Assembly (NCBI RefSeq): GCF_035918155.1
Contig: NZ_CP109327.1
Location: 5,828,001-5,892,000, forward strand
From: Streptomyces sp. NBC_01591
Lineage (GTDB): Bacteria > Actinomycetota > Actinomycetes > Streptomycetales > Streptomycetaceae
Direction: 5' to 3'
Length of the DNA: 64,000 nucleotides
Below the pieces are notes generated by a model. It searched no databases. It saw only the letters and a list, made by a program, of their open reading frames with translations, and was not told where the DNA came from. Below, piece after piece: positions 51,383 to 60,593 of this stretch. Position 1 is the stretch's first letter; the number at the start of each line of letters is the position of its first letter. The translations under genes were made by a program, and so were the position numbers.

Positions 51383-53793
51383 TACTGGCAGGCCTCGCAG
51401 GACTCGGGGTTTTCGAGGGAGCAGGCGATCGCGTCCGCGTCGGGCGCCGAAGCCTGCTGTACGGGAATGGGGGCGGTGGCCGCGGCCTGGCCGGAGGCGG
51501 CACGGGCGATCCGGGTCGCCGGGCGCGAGCGCAGGTAGTACGTCGTCTTCAGCCCCTGCTTCCAGGCGTACGCGTACATCGAGGAGAGCTTGCCGATCGT
51601 CGGCGTCTCCAGGAACAGGTTCAGCGACTGGCTCTGGTCCAGGAACGGCGTACGGGCCGCCGCCATGTCGATCAGACCGCGCTGCGGGATCTCCCACGCC
51701 GTGCGGTACAGCGCCCGCACCTCCTCCGGGATCCAGGCGAAGCCCTGCACCGAGCCGCTGGCCTCGCGCAGCGCCTCACGGGTGCGCGCGTCCCACACCC
51801 CGAGCTGCTTCAGCTCGTCCACCAGGTACGCGTTGACCTGGAGGAACTCACCGCTGAGCGTCTCGCGCTTGAAGAGGTTGGAGACCTGCGGCTCGATGCA
51901 CTCGTAGACCCCCGCGATCGAGGCGATCGTCGCCGTCGGCGCGATGGCGAGCAGCAGCGAGTTGCGCATCCCGGTCCTCGCGACGCGGGCACGCAGCGCG
52001 TCCCACCGCTCCGGCCAGTTCAGCTCGGTGTCGTAGTGGTCGGGGTGCAGCACACCGCGCGCCGCACGCGTCTGCGACCAGGCGGGCAGCGGTCCGGACC
52101 GCTCGGCGAGGTCGCAGGACGACTCGTACGCGGCGAGCATGATCCGCTCGGAGATCTTCGTGGAGAGCGCGCGGGCCTCGGGGGAGTCGAACGGCAGCCG
52201 CAGCTGGAAGAAGACGTCCTGGAGACCCATGGCGCCCAGGCCCACCGGGCGCCACTTCGCGTTGGAGCGGCCGGCCTGCTCGGTCGGGTAGAAGTTGATG
52301 TCGACGACCCGGTCGAGGAAGGTCACGGCGGTACGGACGGTGGCGTCCAGCCGCTCCCAGTCGATGTCGCCGTCGACGACGAACGCGCCGAGGTTGACCG
52401 AGCCCAGGTTGCAGACCGCCGTCTCGCCGTCGTCGGTGACTTCGAGGATCTCGGTGCACAGGTTCGACGAGTGGACGACGGTGCCCGGCTCGGCGGTCTG
52501 GTTCGCGGTCCGGTTGGAGGCGTCCTTGAACGTCATCCAGCCCTGGCCGGTCTGTGCGAGGGTGCGCATCATCCGGCCGTACAGTTCGCGGGCCGGGATC
52601 GACTTGCGGGCCAGCCCCTGGGCCTCGGCGGCCCGGTACGCGGCGTCGAACTCGTCGCCCCACAGGTCGACGAGCCCGGGTACGTCGGCGGGCGAGAACA
52701 GCGACCAGTGGCCGTCCGCGTCGACCCGGCGCATGAACTCGTCCGGGATCCAGTGCGCCAGGTTGAGGTTGTGCGTACGCCGCTGGTCCTCACCCGTGTT
52801 GTCGCGCAGCTCCAGGAACTCCTCGATGTCCGCGTGCCAGGTCTCCAGGTAGACGGCGGCGGCGCCCTTGCGGCGGCCCCCCTGGTTGACCGCGGCGACG
52901 GAGGCGTCGAGCGTCTTCAGGAACGGCACGATGCCGTTGGAGTGCCCGTTGGTGCCACGGATCAGCGAACCGCGGGAGCGGATGCGGGAGTACGACAGAC
53001 CGATGCCGCCCGCGTGCTTCGAGAGCCGGGCCACCTGGTGGTAGCGGTCGTAGATCGAGTCGAGCTCGTCCAGCGGGGAGTCCAGCAGATAGCAGGAGGA
53101 CATCTGCGGGTGCCGGGTACCGGAGTTGAAGAGCGTGGGGGAGGAGGGGAGGTAGTCGAGCCGGCTCATCAGCCCGTACAGCGACGCCACTTCGTCCACG
53201 GCGCGCTGCGACTCGTCCTCGGCCAGCCCGGCCGCGACCCGCAGCATGAAGTGCTGGGGCGTCTCGATGACCTGGCGGGTGTGCGGGTGGCGCAGCAGAT
53301 AGCGGCTGTGCAGGGTCCGCAGCCCGAAGTAACCGAAGCGGTCGTCCGCGCCGTCGGCGAGCGAGCGCTCCACCAGCGCGTCGAGGGCGGCCGCGTGACG
53401 GGCGACGAACTCGGCGGTCCGGTCCGCGATCAGACCCTCGCGGTGCCCGACGGCGACCGAGGCGGAGAAGGAGACCGCGCCCTGGCCGGCCGCCTCGTCC
53501 GCGATGGTGAGGGTCAGGAGCCGGGCGGCGAGCCGGGAGTAGGCGGGGTCCTCGGAGATCAGCCCCGCGGCGGCCTCGGTGGCCAGCGACCGCAGCTCGG
53601 CCTCGTCCGCCCGGGCGCTGCGGCCACGCAGCGCGGCAGCGGCGACCCGGCCGGGGTCGGTGTCGGGCAGATCGGCGGTCAGGTCGGTCAGGGTCCGCAG
53701 CAGTGCGGTGCCCGGTCCGTCCTGTGCGGCCGCCTCGGACTCGGCTGCTGCGGACGCGGCGACTGAAGCCGGATCGGCTGGCGCGATGGTCAC
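51382..53793 (-). CDS. nrdA: class I ribonucleotide reductase large subunit
   Basis: An 803-residue catalytic subunit that reduces ribonucleoside diphosphates. The active-site segments SSNLCTEILEV, CNLGSVNLGAF and YECIEPQVSNLF are present. The C-terminal cysteine pair (CSLENPESCEACQ) is the redox shuttle. The first 90 residues are Ala-rich and show no clear ATP-cone motif, so overall activity control may be absent or altered. GTG 53793 follows GAGGGAG. The frame upstream lies in the riboswitch leader and is not used. Transcription is predicted to be under NrdR and vitamin B12 control. Confidence 0.94.
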   Translation of the reverse strand: MTIAPADPASVAASAAAESEAAAQDGPGTALLRTLTDLTADLPDTDPGRVAAAALRGRSARADEAELRSLATEAAAGLISEDPAYSRLAARLLTLTIADEAAGQGAVSFSASVAVGHREGLIADRTAEFVARHAAALDALVERSLADGADDRFGYFGLRTLHSRYLLRHPHTRQVIETPQHFMLRVAAGLAEDESQRAVDEVASLYGLMSRLDYLPSSPTLFNSGTRHPQMSSCYLLDSPLDELDSIYDRYHQVARLSKHAGGIGLSYSRIRSRGSLIRGTNGHSNGIVPFLKTLDASVAAVNQGGRRKGAAAVYLETWHADIEEFLELRDNTGEDQRRTHNLNLAHWIPDEFMRRVDADGHWSLFSPADVPGLVDLWGDEFDAAYRAAEAQGLARKSIPARELYGRMMRTLAQTGQGWMTFKDASNRTANQTAEPGTVVHSSNLCTEILEVTDDGETAVCNLGSVNLGAFVVDGDIDWERLDATVRTAVTFLDRVVDINFYPTEQAGRSNAKWRPVGLGAMGLQDVFFQLRLPFDSPEARALSTKISERIMLAAYESSCDLAERSGPLPAWSQTRAARGVLHPDHYDTELNWPERWDALRARVARTGMRNSLLLAIAPTATIASIAGVYECIEPQVSNLFKRETLSGEFLQVNAYLVDELKQLGVWDARTREALREASGSVQGFAWIPEEVRALYRTAWEIPQRGLIDMAAARTPFLDQSQSLNLFLETPTIGKLSSMYAYAWKQGLKTTYYLRSRPATRIARAASGQAAATAPIPVQQASAPDADAIACSLENPESCEACQ

Positions 53794-53929
53794 GTGGTGC
53801 TCTCCCTCGCTCGGCTCGGGGCCGGCGGGGAACGGGGCAGCCCTACGGAAGCACACCCGGGGCAGGGCAGCACTCCGCACGGCGTCCACCGGCCCAACCG
53901 CGAGGCCCGGACGTCTGGGCATCCGGTTC

Positions 53930-54050
53930 GGTCGAGCCGGATGCGCTGCCGGCAGGTCATCGGACTGACTCGGGGGTGCACAAAAGCGCACTGAATACAC
54001 CGTTGCGGGACAGTTCCGGATTCGCACCGGATTCCCCTGCGGCGACAGCG
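53930..54050 (-). promoter_or_regulatory. cobalamin (AdoCbl) riboswitch in the nrdAB leader
   Basis: Read on the minus strand, 54046-54010 gives GGGGAATCCGGTGCGAATCC followed by GGAACTGTCCCGCAACGG, the conserved cobalamin riboswitch core. The later GAGTCAG...GACCTGCCGGC block (about 53975-53945) is the 3' conserved part. It lies in a leader of about 260 bases before nrdA. In S. coelicolor such an element represses the class Ia reductase when B12 allows the class II enzyme to work. The outer boundaries are approximate. Confidence 0.9.
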
Positions 54051-54056
54051 AGGACG

Positions 54057-54104
54057 AGCATACATGTGGGGGCTGCCCGATGAGGCAGCCCCCACATGTT
54101 GTGT
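54057..54104 (-). promoter_or_regulatory. paired NrdR boxes and likely nrdAB promoter
   Basis: Two 16-base sites (54089-54104 and 54057-54072) share the ACATGT core and are exactly 32 bases apart, about three helical turns, as known for NrdR box pairs. The first reads ACACAACATGTGGGGG on the minus strand, close to the NrdR consensus. A -10-like TATGCT (54062-54057) overlaps the second box and would start transcription just before the riboswitch. The interval also forms a 16-bp hairpin (54062-54077 with 54084-54099). Confidence 0.7.
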
Positions 54105-54227
54105 CGCACCGGTCGGGCCGGGCCCACAGAATGAGCCGTACGGCCCTTTCCCGGGCCGGTGGGCCCGATCACGCCGACGGCCCGCCGCGCCCCTTCGGAG
54201 AGGGGTATGACGGGCCGTGAGCGGGTC

Positions 54228-55862
54228 TCAGTGACCGCCAGGCGCCCCCGCCGTGGCCGGCGGGAGCTCCGTCTTCACACCCGGGTCGCCCGCGTCGGCC
54301 GTGTAGTCGGCCGGGGAGGTCTCGTCGATCCCGGCGGGCGCCTTCACGGCGTTCAGGACGAAGGTGAGCACCACCGTCACCACCACGTTCAGCACGAACG
54401 CGGTGAGGCCGATGTAGCCGATCTCGCCGATGCCGGGGATCTCCTTGGAGGAGCCGCCGAAGTGCTTCTGCGTCGGCGAGGCGACCCCGTACGCGGCCAC
54501 CGTCCCGTACACCATGCCGACCGCCCAGCCCGCGAGCAGCGCCCAGCGGTGGAACCAGCGGGTGAACAGGCCGCCGACCAGGGCCGGCATCGTCTGGAGG
54601 ATCCAGATGCCGCCGAGCAGCTGGAAGTTGATCGCGACCGTCTTGTCCATCGTCAGGACGAAGGCGAGCGCGCCGACCTTGACCAGCAGCGACACCAGCT
54701 TGGAGACCTTGGTCTCCTGCTCCGGGGTCGCGTCCGGCTTCAGGAAGTCCTTGTAGATGTTGCGGGTGAAGAGGTTCGCCGCGGCGATCGACATGATCGC
54801 GGCGGGCACCAGCGCGCCGATGCCGATGGCGGCGAACGCGACGCCCGCGAACCAGTCCGGGAACATGTTCTCGAACAGCTGCGGGATGGCCAGCTGCCCG
54901 TTGTCCACCTTGATCCCGGCGGCGATGGCCATGAAGCCGAGCAGCGCCAGCAGACCCAGCATCAGCGAGTACAGCGGCAGGATCGTGGTGTTGCGCCGGA
55001 TCACGTTGCGGCTGCGGCTGGAGAGCGTTGCCGTGATCGAGTGCGGATACATGAACAGCGCCAGCGCCGAGCCCAACGCCAGGGTGGCGTAACCCCATTG
55101 GCCCGCCTCGCCCGGCGCGAGCGCGCCGCGCGGTTTGCCGGTGGCCGGGTTGGTCTGCGAGAACGCCTCGCCCGCCTTGGCGAAGATGTCGTCGAAGCCG
55201 CCGAGCTTGATCGGGATGTAGATGATCGCCACCGCGATGACCAGGTAGATCAGTCCGTCCTTGACGAACGCGATCAGCGCGGGCGCCCGCAGCCCGGACG
55301 AGTAGGTGTACGCGGCGAGTACCGCGAACGCGATCAGCAGCGGCAGGTCCTTGATGAACCAGTGGGTGTTCTCGCCGCCGCCGACGCCCATCACGTCCAG
55401 CACCGCCTGGATGCCGACGAGCTGGAGCGCGATGTACGGCATCGTGGCGAGGATGCCCGTGATGGCGACCGCCAGCGAGAGGCTCTTGGAGCCGAAGCGC
55501 CCGCGGACGAAGTCCGAGGTGGTGACGTACCCGTGCTTGTGCGAGACCGACCACAGCCGCGGCAGGAAGGTGAAGATCAGCGGGTACACGAGGATCGTGT
55601 ACGGCACGGCGAAGAAGCCCGCCGCGCCCGCCGCGTAGATCGCCGCGGGAACGGCGACGAAGGTGTACGCGGTGTACAGGTCGCCGCCGAGCAGGAACCA
55701 GGTGACCCAGGTGCCGAACGACCGTCCGCCCAGGCCCCATTCGTCGAGGCTGGCCTCGTTCTCGGCCTTGCGCCAGCGCGCCGCCAGGAAGCCCATGACC
55801 GTGACGGCCACGAAGAAGAAGATGAAGACGCCGAGCGCGACGCCGTTCACGCCGTCCTTCAT
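54228..55862 (-). CDS. sodium:solute symporter (SSS family, MctP-like)
   Basis: A 544-residue membrane transporter with about 13 helices. The SSS core includes WGLGGRSFGTWVTWFLLGGDLYTAYTF and the inner-helix segment GALVPAAIMSIAAANLFTRNIYKDF. The nearest described group takes up monocarboxylates (pyruvate, lactate, acetate) with sodium or protons. The C-terminal 35 residues are acidic and Pro-rich. ATG 55862 overlaps the stop of the DUF3311 gene upstream, so the two form a coupled pair, as usual for this transporter type. Confidence 0.9.
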   Translation of the reverse strand: MKDGVNGVALGVFIFFFVAVTVMGFLAARWRKAENEASLDEWGLGGRSFGTWVTWFLLGGDLYTAYTFVAVPAAIYAAGAAGFFAVPYTILVYPLIFTFLPRLWSVSHKHGYVTTSDFVRGRFGSKSLSLAVAITGILATMPYIALQLVGIQAVLDVMGVGGGENTHWFIKDLPLLIAFAVLAAYTYSSGLRAPALIAFVKDGLIYLVIAVAIIYIPIKLGGFDDIFAKAGEAFSQTNPATGKPRGALAPGEAGQWGYATLALGSALALFMYPHSITATLSSRSRNVIRRNTTILPLYSLMLGLLALLGFMAIAAGIKVDNGQLAIPQLFENMFPDWFAGVAFAAIGIGALVPAAIMSIAAANLFTRNIYKDFLKPDATPEQETKVSKLVSLLVKVGALAFVLTMDKTVAINFQLLGGIWILQTMPALVGGLFTRWFHRWALLAGWAVGMVYGTVAAYGVASPTQKHFGGSSKEIPGIGEIGYIGLTAFVLNVVVTVVLTFVLNAVKAPAGIDETSPADYTADAGDPGVKTELPPATAGAPGGH

Positions 55863-56113
55863 GCCGACTCACCTCCCTTGCGGGCGCGCTGGTCACGCTG
55901 CCACAGCTTGTACGCGATGACCGTGAGCGCGGTGGAGATCAGCACCCAGAGCATCTGGTACCAGTAGAAGAACGGAATGCCGATGAAGGTGGGGTCCACC
56001 TTCGCGTACGAACTCACCCAGAGCATCGCCACGAACGGCGCGATGAGACAGAGGGCGATGACCACCCGGACCGGTGTGACGGTCGGTGGCTTTTCTTCTG
56101 GGGCTGCTGGCAT
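55859..56113 (-). CDS. DUF3311 small membrane protein
   Basis: An 84-residue protein with two membrane helices (VVIALCLIAPFVAMLWVSS, YWYQMLWVLISTALTVIAYKLW) and a charged C-terminus. DUF3311 proteins accompany MctP-type symporters and are thought to be accessory subunits, by analogy with YhjB-type partners. Its stop overlaps the symporter start by four bases. The promoter should lie in the 56114-56287 interval. Confidence 0.88.
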   Translation of the reverse strand: MPAAPEEKPPTVTPVRVVIALCLIAPFVAMLWVSSYAKVDPTFIGIPFFYWYQMLWVLISTALTVIAYKLWQRDQRARKGGESA

Positions 56114-56287
56114 GCGGCGACTCCGTCCCCTCGCTGATCACCTTGTAATGCGCAGGAAATCTAGGGGAGGCTTCCGGTCACCGTCACCCCCTGTCCGCAT
56201 TGCGGTCCGGCAACGGTCCGCTGAGCAGGTACGTACGTTCGTAATCGCGCCAGACGTACGACAGTTGGTCCGTACCAAGGTATGTGA

Positions 56288-56324
56288 AAGGCCCCCGCGG
56301 GGTGGTGTGTTCCACGGGGGCCTT
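56288..56324 (-). terminator. terminator of dasR
   Basis: A 10-bp GC-rich stem (56288-56297 with 56315-56324) with a 17-base loop starts 14 bases after the dasR stop. On the minus strand it ends in CCTTTC. It separates dasR from the DUF3311-symporter promoter. Confidence 0.7.
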
Positions 56325-56338
56325 CTGCGATCGCGTGC

Positions 56339-57202
<864 letters not shown>

Positions 57203-57260
57203 TTAGGTGTCGGTCCTATAACGGACGCGAGTGCACTTCTTATACACCCTTGACACCCCT

Positions 57261-57276
57261 AAAGGTCTAGGCCAAG
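57261..57276 (+). promoter_or_regulatory. dre-like DasR operator 1 upstream of dasA
   Basis: AAAGGTCTAGGCCAAG matches the ACTGGTCTAGACCAGT dre consensus at 10 of 16 positions, including the GGTCTAG core. It lies about 107 bases upstream of the dasA start, in the dasR-dasA interval. Confidence 0.7.
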
Positions 57277-57284
57277 CTCCCCGT

Positions 57285-57300
57285 GCTGGTCTAAACCATT
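57285..57300 (+). promoter_or_regulatory. dre-like DasR operator 2 upstream of dasA
   Basis: GCTGGTCTAAACCATT matches the dre consensus at 13 of 16 positions. It lies 8 bases after the first site and about 83 bases before the dasA start. A pair of sites here fits strong DasR repression of dasA. Confidence 0.82.
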
Positions 57301-57382
57301 AAAGACCAGGTCCAGCCCCAGCAGTACTCGTCGAATGTCTTCGCGGTGGGCGGGGTTGCAGTATCCCTGAGGAGGGTTTGGC

Positions 57383-58666
57383 GTGAAGCGCAAGCTCATC
57401 GCGGCGATCGGCGTCGCGGGCATGATGATCGGCCTCGCGGCGTGTGGGTCCGACGACGGCGGCGACAGCGGCAAGAAGGCCGGTCCGGACGCGTACAAGG
57501 GCCAGACCCTGACGGTGTGGACGATGTCCGGCTCGAACCCGGACGGGTGGACCAAGAAGGTCACCGAGGAGTTCGAGAAGAAGACCAAGGCCAAGCTGAA
57601 GATCGAAGTCCAGGACTGGAACGGCATCCAGCAGAAGGTCACCACCGCTCTCTCCGAATCCAACCCGCCGGACGTCCTGGAGATCGGCAACACCCAGACC
57701 CCGGCGTACGCCAAGACCGGCGGTCTCGCCGACCTCGGTGACCTGAAGAAGGAGATCGGCTCCGCCTGGGCCGACAGCGTCAACCAGCCCTCCATCTACG
57801 ACGGCAAGCAGTACGCCCTGCCGTGGTACGTGGGCAACCGCGTCGTCATGTACAACAAGAAGGTCTTCAAGGACGCCGGCATCACCGAGACGCCGAAGAC
57901 CCGCGCCGACCTCTTCAAGGCCTTCGAGGCCATCGAGAAGAAGGGCGACGCCGAGCCGATCTACCTGCCCGGCCAGAACTGGTACTTCTTCGACGGCCTG
58001 CTCGTCGGCAAGGGCGTCTCGCCGGTGAAGAAGGAAGGCGACAAGTACGTCTCCAACCTGGCCGACCCGAAGGTCGCCGAGGCCATGGACGTCTACAAGC
58101 AGTACCAGGCCTTCTCCAAGGCCCCCAAGGACAAGGACGAGGCCACCCCGCAGCAGGCCGAGGTCTTCGCCAAGGGCAAGACCGGCGCCATCATCGCGAT
58201 GGGCTACGAGGCCGGCACGGCCATCAAGGCCAACCCGGAGATCAAGGACGACATCGGCTTCTTCACCATCCCCGGTGAGACGGCCGACAAGCCCGAGGGC
58301 GTCTTCCTCGGCGGCTCGAACCTCGCCGTGGCCGCGGGCAGCAAGAACCAGGACCTGGCCAAGGAGTTCCTGAAGGTCGCGCTCTCCGAACAGAACGACG
58401 GCGAGCTCATCAAGGAGGCCGGCTGGTCCCCGAAGGGCGACGCCATGCAGAAGTACACCGTCGGCCAGCCCGCCGCCGAGGCGGCCGGTCCCGCCCTCGC
58501 CAAGTCCGGTGGCACCACGCCGCTGATCCCGGAGTGGGCGCCGGTCGAGAACCCCCCGAACCCGATCAAGACCTACATGACGCTGGTCCTGCAGGGTAAG
58601 TCGCCCGCCGAAGCCGCCAAGCAGGTCGAGGACGAGCTCAACAAGCGCCTCAGCCAGCAGCAGTAG
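57383..58666 (+). CDS. dasA: DasA, chitobiose/GlcNAc ABC transporter substrate-binding lipoprotein
   Basis: A 427-residue family-1 sugar-binding lipoprotein with lipobox GLAAC (Cys21). The fold is typical: LTVWTMSGSNPDG, PDVLEIGNTQTPAYAKTGGLADL, YALPWYVGNRVVMYNKKVF and GGSNLAVAAGSKNQDLAKEFL. In S. coelicolor DasA binds chitobiose and is needed for normal sporulation. GTG 57383 follows GAGGAGG. It is under paired dre sites. A hairpin after the stop should uncouple its level from dasBC. Confidence 0.93.
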   Translation: MKRKLIAAIGVAGMMIGLAACGSDDGGDSGKKAGPDAYKGQTLTVWTMSGSNPDGWTKKVTEEFEKKTKAKLKIEVQDWNGIQQKVTTALSESNPPDVLEIGNTQTPAYAKTGGLADLGDLKKEIGSAWADSVNQPSIYDGKQYALPWYVGNRVVMYNKKVFKDAGITETPKTRADLFKAFEAIEKKGDAEPIYLPGQNWYFFDGLLVGKGVSPVKKEGDKYVSNLADPKVAEAMDVYKQYQAFSKAPKDKDEATPQQAEVFAKGKTGAIIAMGYEAGTAIKANPEIKDDIGFFTIPGETADKPEGVFLGGSNLAVAAGSKNQDLAKEFLKVALSEQNDGELIKEAGWSPKGDAMQKYTVGQPAAEAAGPALAKSGGTTPLIPEWAPVENPPNPIKTYMTLVLQGKSPAEAAKQVEDELNKRLSQQQ

Positions 58667-58685
58667 TCGCAGTAGCGCGTCCCGC

Positions 58686-58719
58686 GCCGGGGCGACGGGT
58701 CCCGACCCGCCGCCCCGGC
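58686..58719 (+). terminator. intercistronic hairpin between dasA and dasB
   Basis: A 15-bp stem with one mismatch (58686-58700 with 58705-58719) and a 4-base loop starts 19 bases after the dasA stop. No T-run follows. It may act as a partial terminator or as a 3' stabiliser, giving more binding protein than permease. Confidence 0.7.
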
Positions 58720-58765
58720 TGTACGCACCGTTCCGTGTAGGGCTTTGTTGGAAGAGATGGCGAGC

Positions 58766-59758
58766 ATGGCAGTGCAGACCGATCCCTCGGATGTGGCCAA
58801 GACGGCCGCAGTCCGCGGGCAGGACGGGAAACCACCCGTCGGGCAGCACGGGGGCAGCAAGCGGAAGCTGGGCATCGGCGCAGCGCCGTACCTGTTGATG
58901 ATTCCCGCACTCGCGGTGACGGCGGTCCTCCTCGGGTACCCCCTGGTGAAGAACGTCCTGCTGTCGTTCCAGAACCTCAATATGGGACAGCTGATCCAGC
59001 ATGTCACCGAGTGGAACGGCTTCAAGAACTACCAGGAGATCCTCACCGGTGAGGACTTCTGGAGAGTCACGCTCCGAACGATCGTCTTCACCGGCGTCAA
59101 CGTCGTCCTGACCATGGTCCTCGGCACCCTGATCGGACTGCTGCTCGCCCGCCTCGGCAAGAGGATGCGGTTCACCCTGATGGTCGGCCTGGTGCTCGCC
59201 TGGGCGATGCCGGTCGTGGCCGCGTCCACCGTGTTCCAGTGGCTGTTCGCCTCGCGCTTCGGCGTGGTCAACTACGTGCTGGACCAGCTCGGCTGGCACT
59301 CGATGGCCGAGTACAACTGGACCGGATCGCAGTTCTCCACCTTCTTCGTGGTCACCCTGCTGATCGTCTGGCAGTCCATCCCGTTCGTGGCGATCAACCT
59401 CTACGCGGCGACCACGACGATCGCCAAGGAGCTGTACGAAGCCGCTTCGCTCGACGGCGCCGGCGTATGGAAGAGCTTCACCTCGGTGACGTTCCCGTTC
59501 CTGCGGCCCTTCCTCTACGCCACGACCTTCCTCGAAGTCATCTGGATCTTCAAGGCCTTCCCGCAGATCTTCACCATCAGTGAGGGCGGCCCCAACCGCC
59601 TCACCGAGACCCTGCCGGTCTACGCCTTCGTCGAGGGCGTCGGCAACCAGCACTACGGCATGGGCGCGGCGATCTCGCTGCTGACCATTCTGATCATGCT
59701 GGGGCTGACCTCCTACTACCTCCGCATCGTTCTCAAGCAAGAGGAGGACGAGCTGTGA
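58766..59758 (+). CDS. dasB: DasB, ABC sugar transporter permease
   Basis: A 330-residue permease of the MalF class with about six helices after a 40-residue cytoplasmic N-terminus. The EAA coupling loop is ELYEAASLDGAGVWKSFTSVTFPFLRP near 225-250. ATG 58766 is spaced 9 bases from GGAAGAG. ATG 58757 is a less likely alternative. It forms the channel with DasC. The ATPase is not encoded here and in Streptomyces is the shared MsiK. Confidence 0.93.
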   Translation: MAVQTDPSDVAKTAAVRGQDGKPPVGQHGGSKRKLGIGAAPYLLMIPALAVTAVLLGYPLVKNVLLSFQNLNMGQLIQHVTEWNGFKNYQEILTGEDFWRVTLRTIVFTGVNVVLTMVLGTLIGLLLARLGKRMRFTLMVGLVLAWAMPVVAASTVFQWLFASRFGVVNYVLDQLGWHSMAEYNWTGSQFSTFFVVTLLIVWQSIPFVAINLYAATTTIAKELYEAASLDGAGVWKSFTSVTFPFLRPFLYATTFLEVIWIFKAFPQIFTISEGGPNRLTETLPVYAFVEGVGNQHYGMGAAISLLTILIMLGLTSYYLRIVLKQEEDEL

Positions 59759-60585
59759 AGCGCTCACTGTTCGGCCGCATCTGGCCCAACGCGACGGCGA
59801 TCGTCCTCTTCGCCGCCCTGGTCTTCCCCGTCTACTGGATGTTCAGTACGGCGTTCAAGCCGACCGGCGACATCATCACCGAGGCGCCGGTCTGGTTCCC
59901 GACCGACGTCACGTTCGAGCACTTCAAGACGGCGTACCACGCACCGAACTTCCTGACCCTGGTCAGGAATTCGCTCACCGTCACCCTGGTCGCCGTGGCC
60001 TTCTCGCTGATCATCGCGCTCTTCGCTTCGTTCGCGCTGGCCCGGATGCGGTTCAAGGGCCGCAAGGGCATGATCCTGGTCTTCATGATCGCGCAGATGG
60101 CGCCGTGGGAAGTCATGGTCATCGCGATCTACATGCTGGTCCGCGACGCGGACATGCTCAACAGCCTGGTCCCGCTGACGCTCTTCTACATGGTGATGGT
60201 GCTCCCCTTCACGATCCTCACGCTGCGCGGCTACGTTGCCGCGGTGCCCAAGGAACTGGAGGAGTCCGCCATGGTCGACGGCTGCACCCGCCCGCAGGCG
60301 TTCGTCAAGGTGATCCTGCCGCTGCTCGCCCCGGGCCTGATGGCCACCTCGCTCTTCGGCTTCATCACCGCCTGGAACGAATTCCCGCTGGTCCTGATCC
60401 TCAACAAGGACCCCGAGGCCAAGACGCTGCCGCTCTGGCTCTCCCAGTTCCAGAGCCAGTTCGGCGACGACTGGGGCGCCACCATGGCGGCGGCCTCGAT
60501 CTTCGCCATCCCGATCCTCATCCTGTTCGTCTTCCTGCAGCGCAAGGCCGTCAGCGGCCTCACCGACGGTGCCGTGAAGGGATAA
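59755..60585 (+). CDS. dasC: DasC, ABC sugar transporter permease
   Basis: A 276-residue MalG-class permease with about six helices. The coupling loop is ELEESAMVDGCTRPQAFVKVILPLLAPGL near 163-190. The GTG start overlaps the dasB stop by four bases (GTGA), giving translational coupling. It ends 8 bases before dasD. Confidence 0.94.
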   Translation: MKRSLFGRIWPNATAIVLFAALVFPVYWMFSTAFKPTGDIITEAPVWFPTDVTFEHFKTAYHAPNFLTLVRNSLTVTLVAVAFSLIIALFASFALARMRFKGRKGMILVFMIAQMAPWEVMVIAIYMLVRDADMLNSLVPLTLFYMVMVLPFTILTLRGYVAAVPKELEESAMVDGCTRPQAFVKVILPLLAPGLMATSLFGFITAWNEFPLVLILNKDPEAKTLPLWLSQFQSQFGDDWGATMAAASIFAIPILILFVFLQRKAVSGLTDGAVKG

Positions 60586-60593
60586 CGCCGCCC

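Noticed and set aside
54062..54099. Intrinsic terminator hairpin upstream of the nrd riboswitch
   Set aside because: There is no T-run on either strand, and the 32-base spacing and ACATGT cores fit paired NrdR boxes better. A dual role is not excluded.
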